A stretch of DNA of 11,333 nt from CAZIGM01 sp964538675 (GTDB lineage: Bacteria > Bacillota > Bacilli > Tepidibacillales > Tepidibacillaceae): the NCBI GenBank assembly GCA_964538675.1, contig CAZIGM010000050.1, forward strand, positions 1-11,333, given 5' to 3'. Numbering within the stretch: position 1 is the stretch's first letter; every line of letters begins with the position of its first letter. The notes beneath the pieces are model-generated. The model ran no database searches, was not told the DNA's origin, and saw only the letters and a program-made list of their open reading frames with translations. Position numbers and translations under genes: made by a program. Shown here one piece after another: positions 6,617-11,333 of the stretch.

Positions 6617-7183
6617 ATGAATTTAACAAATAGTAATTTGAGTTACTCTATTAACTACTTGGACTCTCTAGCAAGCTATAAAATGTCAAAATATATTAGT
6701 AAATTTCTTAACTATTATTTGTTTGATCATTGGATTATTTTATGTATCGGAACAGACCGTTCTACTGGAGATGCGCTTGGTCCTTTTGTTGGAAGTAAAC
6801 TAAACCTTAATCAAATGAAAGGTTTTACAGTAATAGGTACGCTAGAAAATCCAATACATGCAATTAACTTAAAAGACACAATTGATATGATTGATACTAA
6901 ATATCCTAATTCAGGTGTTATTGCCATCGATTCATGTTTAGGCCATATTAATAGTGTTGGTGAAATTCAAATAAATAGTGGTCCCTTAAGACCTGGTGCG
7001 GGTGTTAAAAAAGAATTGCCTAAAATTGGACATTTTCATATTACGGGTATAGTAAACATTGGTGGATTTATGGAGTATTTTGTTCTTCAGAACACCAGAC
7101 TTAGTTTAGTAATAAAAATGTCAGAAATTATAAGTTCTAGTTTAATTAAATCCTCTTATATAACTAAAAAATGCCAAGTATAA
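6617..7183 (+). CDS. yyaC: Spore protease-like protein YyaC (DUF1256)
   Basis: A 188-residue member of the YyaC/DUF1256 family, found in endospore formers and distantly related to the germination protease GPR and to hydrogenase-maturation proteases. The family motifs are present: CIGTDRSTGDALGP (43-56), VIAIDSCLG (101-109), RPGAG (125-129) and IGHFHITGIVN (137-147). The acidic residues D47, D52 and D105 occupy positions that suggest a GPR-like site, but the activity is unproven. The ATG at 6617-6619 follows GGAGG by 5 nt; the upstream in-frame TTG (6605) overlaps that binding site and is rejected. It is the only plus-strand gene here. A GTATA box (6562-6566) resembles a forespore (sigma-F/G) -35 element, but the matching -10 around 6583-6589 is poor. 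The terminator stem begins inside its last codons. Confidence 0.93.
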   Translation: MNLTNSNLSYSINYLDSLASYKMSKYISKFLNYYLFDHWIILCIGTDRSTGDALGPFVGSKLNLNQMKGFTVIGTLENPIHAINLKDTIDMIDTKYPNSGVIAIDSCLGHINSVGEIQINSGPLRPGAGVKKELPKIGHFHITGIVNIGGFMEYFVLQNTRLSLVIKMSEIISSSLIKSSYITKKCQV

Positions 7184-7200
7184 ATACCTTGGCATTTCTT
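7166..7200. terminator. Bidirectional hairpin terminator between yyaC and the bactofilin operon
   Basis: A 10-bp perfect stem, AAATGCCAAG / CTTGGCATTT (7169-7178 and 7188-7197), with a 9-nt loop. The left arm overlaps the last codons of yyaC and its stop lies in the loop. On the plus strand TTTCTTT follows; on the minus strand a cleaner TTTTTT run follows. It would therefore serve both yyaC and the M23-bactofilin transcript, about 90 nt after the bactofilin stop. The stretch 7201-7288 shows nothing else. Confidence 0.85.
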
Positions 7201-7288
7201 TACATTCTTATTAAAACAAGTCTTCTATCTATTATAATTAACTACATAAGCAATTAATATTTTTTTATTTCATATATTCTATAAAAAT

Positions 7289-7732
7289 TTAATTATTAGC
7301 TGGTTGCTTTTTTGCGTTCTCAATATTTTGTTTCTTTGAATTATCACTTGCTTTTTCTTTATTATTTGCTGTATCCTCATTTTCCATAACACATTGACCT
7401 TTAAAAACCGCATTCTCTTCAATTACAATATTTTTAACCTCTACATCACCGATGACTGTTCCTGATGATCTAATTTCTAACTTTTCTTTACATTTTAATT
7501 TAGCATTAGACTTTCCTGCTATAATCATATTATTCGAAGATAAATTACCATTTGCCTCTCCTTGATCCCCAACAATTATGTCACCTTGCGTTGATATTTC
7601 TCCACTAAAAACACCATCAATTCTTACTATACCAATAGCTTTTATTTCTCCTTCAAACTTTGTCCCTGGTCCTATAACGGTGTCAATCTCATCTACCTTT
7701 TGTACTTGAGGTTTTTTGTTGTTACTAAACAA
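7289..7732 (-). CDS. Bactofilin family cytoskeletal protein
   Basis: A 147-residue bactofilin. Residues about 16-117 form the single bactofilin domain: short, regularly spaced beta-strand repeats rich in G, V and I (IGPGTKFEGEIKAIG, VRIDGVFSGEI, GDIIVGDQGEANGNL, GTVIGDVEVKNIVI) that fold as a right-handed beta-helix and polymerise into nonpolar filaments. The 30-residue tail is lysine- and asparagine-rich and probably disordered. The start is TTG (7732-7730), with AAGGGA about 10 nt upstream; no ATG precedes the conserved domain. It lies 20 nt after the M23 peptidase gene, so the pair is one operon. Bactofilins elsewhere scaffold peptidoglycan enzymes or, near parAB, help place segregation proteins; either role is inference here. 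Confidence 0.93.
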   Translation of the reverse strand: MFSNNKKPQVQKVDEIDTVIGPGTKFEGEIKAIGIVRIDGVFSGEISTQGDIIVGDQGEANGNLSSNNMIIAGKSNAKLKCKEKLEIRSSGTVIGDVEVKNIVIEENAVFKGQCVMENEDTANNKEKASDNSKKQNIENAKKQPANN

Positions 7733-7752
7733 TTCTATCGTTCCCTTCTATG

Positions 7753-8661
7753 TTAATTTAAAAAATTCACTGGATTAATTGTTTTTCCGTATAAATGAAC
7801 CTCGTAATGTACATGAGGTCCTGTACTTTTTCCTGTACTACCTATATAAGCTATTAACTGACCTTTTTTTACATAGTCTCCTATTGCTACTATTAACCTA
7901 GAACTATGAGCATAAAAGGTTTCATATCCATTACCGTGATTTACCAAAACTTGATAACCATATCCATTACTTTTATATCCGGCATAAGTTACAACACCGT
8001 CAGCTGTTGCATAAATAGGTGTATAATAAGAATTTGCTATATCAACCCCGGTATGAAACTCATACCCACCGTATACTGGGTCAACTCTATATCCATATGA
8101 TGAAGACATAAAACCATATGTAGGATATATAGATGGTATAGACAACATGACTTCATTTTTATCTTCCATTAAATCTATCAATTCATTTAATGACATCTCT
8201 TGATCTGGAATTGCTTCTTTTAAAGCATCAACTACATCTTTAGTTTCAGTAATTGAACTTGCAGTAATTCTGCTCTTTTCTTGCACATGAGCTAATGCAT
8301 TTTGATTATCAACAGAAAAATAACTTTTCGTAGGATCAAATTCGTTAAGTCCCCTTACTTCTTCTTCTAGTTCCTGAACCTCAATAACTTGTTCCTTCAG
8401 TACTTTTACATCTTGATATAATGATAAAAAATTTTCAGTATATTCTTCAATAATAATTTTATTATCTGTATTAATAGTTGATAGTGAACTGTTTTCCATC
8501 TTAATAAACACATAATTGTATGTCCATAATGATCCTGAGGTTAATGTTATAACAAAAAACACTGACAAAACACTTAAAATAAATCTTGGTATTTTTATAG
8601 ATTTAGGTTCTTCTTCTGTATGCGGAATTATCATAACTGTTAAAAATTTTCGTTTTTTCAT
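7753..8661 (-). CDS. Membrane-anchored M23 (LytM-type) peptidoglycan endopeptidase
   Basis: A 302-residue protein with a short cytoplasmic tail, one transmembrane helix (about 27-49) and an extracytoplasmic part. A coiled-coil-like region (about 65-105) and linker are followed by the M23 metallopeptidase domain (about 180-300). The zinc and catalytic residues are all present: H203 and D207 in FHTGVDIA, H251 in FYAHSS, and H283 and H285 in GPHVHYEV. An active DD- or DL-endopeptidase is therefore expected, unlike degenerate M23 scaffolds. The ATG (8661-8659) follows GAGGTG by 4 nt. It is the first gene of an operon with the bactofilin, a pairing known from other bacteria in which the filament positions the hydrolase. 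A candidate sigma-H promoter and 0A box lie upstream, suggesting use at sporulation onset. SpoIIQ-type proteins share this architecture, but position argues against that identity. Confidence 0.92.
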   Translation of the reverse strand: MKKRKFLTVMIIPHTEEEPKSIKIPRFILSVLSVFFVITLTSGSLWTYNYVFIKMENSSLSTINTDNKIIIEEYTENFLSLYQDVKVLKEQVIEVQELEEEVRGLNEFDPTKSYFSVDNQNALAHVQEKSRITASSITETKDVVDALKEAIPDQEMSLNELIDLMEDKNEVMLSIPSIYPTYGFMSSSYGYRVDPVYGGYEFHTGVDIANSYYTPIYATADGVVTYAGYKSNGYGYQVLVNHGNGYETFYAHSSRLIVAIGDYVKKGQLIAYIGSTGKSTGPHVHYEVHLYGKTINPVNFLN

Positions 8662-8721
8662 AACTCACCTCACTGCCTCAATAGAACTTTTATCAATTCC
8701 TTTTTTTTACGTAAAATACTT

Positions 8722-8749
8722 ATTCGTTGTTAATGTGTTTTTCTCCTGC
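8722..8749 (-). promoter_or_regulatory. Candidate sigma-H promoter of the M23-bactofilin operon
   Basis: On the minus strand GCAGGAGAA (8749-8741), a 12-nt spacer and AACGAAT (8728-8722) match the Bacillus sigma-H pattern RNAGGAWWW - 11/12 nt - RNNGAAT, with only one deviation (G in the first W position). The transcript would begin near 8714, about 50 nt before the M23 start codon. The match is by eye only. Confidence 0.55.
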
Positions 8750-8765
8750 ACGATTTTATATTTTT

Positions 8766-8773
8766 TTCGACAA
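8766..8773 (-). promoter_or_regulatory. Candidate Spo0A-binding 0A box
   Basis: The minus strand reads TTGTCGAA at 8773-8766, a perfect match to the core 0A box, within AATTGTCGAAAA. It is centred about 55 nt upstream of the start predicted from the sigma-H element, a position used for Spo0A activation. Eight-base matches arise by chance in AT-rich DNA, so the support comes from its placement next to the sigma-H element. Confidence 0.45.
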
Positions 8774-8862
8774 TTTGTTACTTTTTTTTATTATATTTAG
8801 TATTTTATATTATATGGTATGTTTTTCACCATTTAAGCTACTTATCAATAAAGCCGAATTTT

Positions 8863-8892
8863 ATTCAGATTGAGTTTTAACTCCACCTGAAT
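8863..8892. repeat. 30-bp palindrome, copy B of the interspersed palindrome family
   Basis: A near-perfect hairpin: each arm is 14 nt, 12 of 14 positions pair, and the loop is TT. It opens with ATTCAG and closes with CTGAAT. It matches 25 of 30 positions with the inner part of the palindrome at 3086-3115, in the same orientation. It marks the left limit of the repeat-rich segment that continues to about 9107. Confidence 0.75.
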
Positions 8893-8900
8893 TCTAGCAC

Positions 8901-8949
8901 TCAAGAGTACAAGTCACGCTAAGACACTAAAGTGTCAAGTCGTCCTATG
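8901..8949. repeat. 49-bp direct repeat, copy 1
   Basis: Identical at 47 of 49 positions to 8979-9027. It contains the perfect inverted repeat GACACT-AA-AGTGTC (8923-8936) and ends in CCTATG, whose CTATG can pair with CATAG at 8966-8970. Confidence 0.9.
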
Positions 8950-8978
8950 CACACAAGTAGTAACCCATAGTTGCTAAT

Positions 8979-9027
8979 TCAAGAGCACAAGTGACGCTAA
9001 GACACTAAAGTGTCAAGTCGTCCTATG
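8979..9027. repeat. 49-bp direct repeat, copy 2
   Basis: The second copy, offset 78 nt from the first, with the same internal GACACT-AA-AGTGTC hairpin (9001-9014). One of the two differences creates GACG, which can pair with CGTC on the other side of the hairpin. Its CTATGT (9023-9028) pairs with ACATAG at 9062-9067, so the long-range pairing of copy 1 recurs with different intervening sequence. Confidence 0.9.
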
Positions 9028-9138
9028 TGAGACTTATCCTAAATTCATTCTCCTCCACTTAACATAGCGAGACTTGCGCACTTTGTGTGTAAGTGGGAGT
9101 CTTATCATATCTAGATAAATGCTATTATGTTAAATAAA

Positions 9139-9624
9139 TTATATGCTTTTTGTAACTTTCTCTAATACCATTAATTCTTCGCGCGATAATTTATATTTAG
9201 AATTTCCCTCAATTATAGGTTTTGCATATGTACTAGATTCCCCTCTATTATATATGCTAGTAATAACAACACCATTCTTTTTTTCATCTAAAAAAGCTAT
9301 TGAATAACTCAAATCTTGTCCTTCCTCGCCAAAAGCATTATACCGTATTATTTCTACATTCCCTTTTAAATTGCTAGTTTTATCTAGAATTGTTTTTATT
9401 AGGTTGTTGTTGTTTTCAATATTGTTACTCATATTTTTAGCTTCGTTAACGTATTTCTTAATAACATTTTCAAGATCGGTAATTTTTCCACCGCGAGTAA
9501 ATTTTTTAATTCTTTTTGTTGTTAAAAAAAGTTTAATAGATAAGATTAAATTCCATAGAAATAATACAGCTATTGAAATTATAGCTATTAAAGTAAATTG
9601 ATCTAAGTCCTTAATTATGTCCAT
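9139..9624 (-). CDS. DUF4446 family membrane protein
   Basis: A 161-residue protein of unknown function. It has one N-terminal transmembrane helix (about 10-34) with a basic cytoplasmic flank (KRIKKF), a polar helical stretch likely to form a coiled coil (about 48-90), and a C-terminal domain. That domain carries the family signature RYNAFGEEGQDLSYSIAFLD (94-113) and then a strand pattern with SIYNRGESSTYAKPI. The ATG (9624-9622) has AAAGGAGGT 6 nt upstream. It starts 40 nt after parB, and DUF4446 genes commonly follow parAB in Clostridia, so it is probably the third gene of that operon. A role in anchoring segregation proteins at the membrane is conceivable, but nothing in the sequence demonstrates it. 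No clear terminator follows; the palindromic repeat region begins about 30 nt downstream. Confidence 0.85.
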   Translation of the reverse strand: MDIIKDLDQFTLIAIISIAVLFLWNLILSIKLFLTTKRIKKFTRGGKITDLENVIKKYVNEAKNMSNNIENNNNLIKTILDKTSNLKGNVEIIRYNAFGEEGQDLSYSIAFLDEKKNGVVITSIYNRGESSTYAKPIIEGNSKYKLSREELMVLEKVTKSI

Positions 9625-9664
9625 ATATCTACCTCCTTTATTTACTAAAAATAGAATTTTATAA

Positions 9665-10513
9665 TCAATCTATTCCTATTAATTCCAATATTCTTTCTAA
9701 ATCAGTTCTATTAAAATATTCAATCTCTATTTTCCCCTTATTCTTACCATCTTTAATTTTTACAGATGTTTTAAATTTATCCCTTAATTGTTCCTCGATT
9801 GACTTGTAAGTGGTAATATTATCACCTTTATTAGTGGTTTTTGTTTCACGTGGAACATTTATCTTAAATTGCTTGATTTTTTCTTCTAAGTCTCTAACAC
9901 TCCATCTTTCTCCAATAGATGTCTTGGCAAAATATAACTGCTTTTCTTTGTCATCTATTGCAACCAATGCTCTTGCGTGACCCATTGAAAGCTTTCCAGA
10001 ATTCACTTCACTTAATATGTTTTCTGATAATTGAAGTAACCTTAAATAATTTGCTACATTAGGTCTACTAACACCAATTCTATCCGCCAATTCTTCCTGA
10101 GTTAAATTATAACTTGATATTATTTTTTTATATGCATTTGCAATCTCAACAGGATTAAGGTCTTCCCGTTGTAAATTTTCAATTAATGCTATTTCCATCA
10201 CTTGTTGATCAGTAAATTTTTTCACTACTACAGGTATAGTTTCTTTTTCTAATGCCTTTGTTGCTCTCCATCTTCGTTCACCAGCAACAATCTCATATCC
10301 ATTTAAAGATTGCCTAACTATTATCGGCTGTATTACACCGTGTTCTTTAATTGATGACATTAATTCTGTAAGTTGATTTTCATCAAAATTCTTTCTAGGC
10401 TGATAAGGATTAGGCCTTATTCTAGTAACATCAACTTCCAATACCGTTTCATTATCATCAACTTCCATTAAAGGTATTAAAGCATCTAACCCTTTTCCAA
10501 GCCTCTTACTCAC
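9665..10513 (-). CDS. parB: Chromosome-partitioning protein ParB (Spo0J)
   Basis: ParB/Spo0J of 282 residues, which loads at parS, slides as a CTP-dependent clamp and recruits SMC. The N-terminal ParA-interacting segment is MSKRLGKGLDALI. The ParB/sulfiredoxin-like CTPase domain includes PNPYQPR (35-40), the GERRWRA box (78-84) and ENLQREDLNPVEIA (112-125). A helix-turn-helix follows (about 137-160, LTQEELADRIGVSRPNVANY), and a C-terminal dimerisation domain ends the protein. The start is GTG (10513-10511), preceded by AAAGGAAG and lying inside the end of parA, so the two genes overlap by 8 nt and are probably translationally coupled. A parS-type site lies within its codons for NVPRETK, as in B. 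subtilis spo0J. Confidence 0.97.
   Translation of the reverse strand: MSKRLGKGLDALIPLMEVDDNETVLEVDVTRIRPNPYQPRKNFDENQLTELMSSIKEHGVIQPIIVRQSLNGYEIVAGERRWRATKALEKETIPVVVKKFTDQQVMEIALIENLQREDLNPVEIANAYKKIISSYNLTQEELADRIGVSRPNVANYLRLLQLSENILSEVNSGKLSMGHARALVAIDDKEKQLYFAKTSIGERWSVRDLEEKIKQFKINVPRETKTTNKGDNITTYKSIEEQLRDKFKTSVKIKDGKNKGKIEIEYFNRTDLERILELIGID
9842..9857. promoter_or_regulatory. parS centromere-like site within parB
   Basis: The plus strand reads TGTTTCACGTGGAACA; its complement, TGTTCCACGTGAAACA, fits the Firmicute parS consensus TGTTNCACGTGAAACA exactly. It encodes NVPRETK of ParB, the same position as in B. subtilis. ParB should nucleate here and spread on the flanking DNA. I found no second match in the window; a CACGTG at 2673-2678 lacks the parS flanks. 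Confidence 0.93.
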
Positions 10514-11267
10514 TATCCACCACTTCCTTTGCTAAATCCATATATACTTCAGCCCCTTTTGATTTTAAATCATAATTGATAATTGATTGTCCATGACTAG
10601 GAGCTTCACTTAACCTAATATTCCTTGGAATTATTGTAGTATAAACCTTATCTTGAAAATATTTCTTAACTTCGTCCACAACTTGTATTCCTAGATTAGT
10701 TCTTGCATCAAACATGGTTAGTAGAACGCCCTCGATTTGTAAACCTACATTTAAGTGTTTTTGTACTAAACGAATTGTGTTTAGTAATTGACTTAATCCT
10801 TCCAATGCATAATATTCACATTGTATTGGAATTAGTACAGTATCAGCTGCTGTAAGCGAATTTACAGTCAATATTCCAAGAGAAGGAGGACAATCAATAA
10901 TTATATAATCATATACGTCTTTAATGTTACGTAAAGCTTTTTTTAACTTTACCTCTCTCGATAGAATAGGTACTAATTCGATTTCTGCACCAGCCAATTG
11001 AATCGTAGCTGGTATTACATCAAGTCCTTCAACATCTACCTTACATATAGCATCATTAATTGGTACTTCATTAATTAATACATCATAAATACAGTTAGTT
11101 ACGTCAGCTTTATTTATACCAACTCCACTTGTTGAATTACCTTGAGGGTCAATATCTATTAAAAGAACCTTTTTCCCTAATTTCGCCAAACTAGCACTTA
11201 AATTTACTGATGTTGTAGTTTTCCCAACTCCACCCTTTTGATTAGCAATAGTTATAATTTTCCCCAT
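10506..11267 (-). CDS. parA: Chromosome-partitioning ATPase ParA (Soj)
   Basis: ParA/Soj of 253 residues, the same length as B. subtilis Soj. It is a deviant Walker-type ATPase that dimerises on ATP, binds DNA non-specifically and is stimulated by the ParB N-terminus; in sporulating Firmicutes it also affects DnaA and initiation. The deviant Walker A KGGVGKTTT is at 11-19, DIDPQGN (38-44) is the A' motif, YDYIIIDCPPSLG is Walker B, and the C-terminal RNIRLSEAPSHGQ segment is typical. The frame is open 15 codons upstream, but the ATG at 11267-11265 gives the family N-terminus MGKIITIANQ and follows GAGAGGTGG by about 7 nt. It is the first gene of parA-parB-DUF4446 as seen here; what lies upstream is outside the window. 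Confidence 0.97.
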   Translation of the reverse strand: MGKIITIANQKGGVGKTTTSVNLSASLAKLGKKVLLIDIDPQGNSTSGVGINKADVTNCIYDVLINEVPINDAICKVDVEGLDVIPATIQLAGAEIELVPILSREVKLKKALRNIKDVYDYIIIDCPPSLGILTVNSLTAADTVLIPIQCEYYALEGLSQLLNTIRLVQKHLNVGLQIEGVLLTMFDARTNLGIQVVDEVKKYFQDKVYTTIIPRNIRLSEAPSHGQSIINYDLKSKGAEVYMDLAKEVVDSE

Positions 11268-11294
11268 TATTATGCCACCTCTCGTTTCAAATAC

Positions 11295-11323
11295 ATTATA
11301 AATAACTATCATTAATTATTCAG
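11295..11323 (-). promoter_or_regulatory. Possible sigma-A promoter of parA
   Basis: On the minus strand a perfect TATAAT (11300-11295) lies 17 nt after CTGAAT (11323-11318), which matches TTGACA at only three positions. The predicted start near 11288 would leave a leader of about 20 nt. The -10 is good but the -35 is weak, and AT-rich DNA produces such matches by chance. Confidence 0.35.
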
Positions 11324-11333
11324 TATTGCTTTT

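Larger units (their letters stand above)
8893..9107 (+). other. Candidate structured RNA or remnant of a small non-autonomous mobile element
   Basis: This non-coding segment is visibly more GC-rich than its flanks. Beyond the two direct repeats, it holds a hairpin at 9072-9094 (ACTTGCGCAC, TTT loop, GTGTGTAAGT). It also holds a long stem joining 9014-9028 with 9062-9076 (CAAGTC...CTATGT with ACATAG...GACTTG), and CTCCACTTA (9053-9061) complementary to TAAGTGGGAG (9090-9099), which would cross the long stem as a pseudoknot or compete with the hairpin. Several pairs are G-U in a plus-strand RNA but A-C mismatches in a minus-strand RNA, so the plus strand is the better folded one. A terminal palindrome on the left and a hairpin plus AAGTGGGAGTC on the right recall IS200/IS605-type ends and their guide-like RNAs. 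That identity is a hypothesis; no transposase or tnpB is present. Confidence 0.4.

Noticed and set aside
7906..8100. Plus-strand open frame opposite the M23 catalytic domain
   Set aside because: Antisense to the conserved H203/D207 region; no ribosome binding site and no recognisable product.
8516..8800. Plus-strand open frame spanning the M23 start and its promoter region
   Set aside because: It covers the reverse complement of the M23 N-terminus and the candidate sigma-H promoter; its hydrophobic product reflects T-rich DNA.
8901..9027. Two 49-bp repeats separated by 29 nt, resembling a minimal CRISPR repeat-spacer-repeat
   Set aside because: There are only two copies, the repeats are longer than normal CRISPR repeats, long-range pairings extend beyond the repeat, and no cas gene is in the window. 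A structured element is a better fit.
9371..9601. Plus-strand open frame opposite DUF4446
   Set aside because: It is the reverse complement of the transmembrane and coiled-coil part of DUF4446, which has a strong ribosome binding site and a family signature.

Overview
The window reads as an origin-proximal stretch of a low-GC, endospore-forming Firmicute, most likely a member of the Clostridia. This rests on very AT-rich DNA, strong AGGAGG-type ribosome binding sites, frequent TTG starts, a spore-type YyaC protein, a parS site inside parB, and a sigma-H/Spo0A-type promoter. The order parA(soj) - parB(spo0J) - yyaC - yyaE-like molybdoenzyme - ychF - rpsF - ssb - rpsR is the same as I recall for the region beside oriC in Bacillus subtilis. 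I cannot name the species.

All genes but one are on the minus strand, so transcription runs from high to low coordinates. (1) 11267-9139: parA and parB overlap by 8 nt and are followed by a DUF4446 membrane protein; a parS-type site lies inside parB. (2) 9138-8662: a 477-bp intergenic region holding a family of palindromes and two 49-bp direct repeats that look like a structured RNA or a decayed small mobile element, then a candidate 0A box and sigma-H promoter. (3) 8661-7289: a membrane-anchored M23 peptidase and a bactofilin, ending near a hairpin terminator that looks bidirectional. (4) 6617-7183: yyaC, the only plus-strand gene. (5) 6522-1917: a YkvI-type membrane protein, a DUF951 protein, a molybdopterin oxidoreductase and the ATPase YchF; a 50-bp palindrome related to the one in region 2 precedes ychF. 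(6) 1900-618: a sigma-A promoter, an S6:S18-binding leader, rpsF-ssb-rpsR, a roughly 170-nt 3' region with inverted repeats, and a terminator. (7) 498-1: a MazG-like protein and the start of a polytopic membrane protein (probably DUF2232/YybS) cut by the window edge.

The genes cover chromosome segregation (ParA, ParB, parS), envelope or cytoskeleton remodelling (M23 and bactofilin, possibly switched on at the onset of sporulation), spore biology (YyaC), translation and replication (S6, S18, SSB, YchF), and one redox enzyme of unknown substrate. The gene content is conserved housekeeping material. The parts most worth a second look are non-coding: the repeat region at 8863-9107, its relative at 3076-3125, and the putative sigma-H/0A control of the M23-bactofilin pair. 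I found no convincing undescribed multi-gene system.
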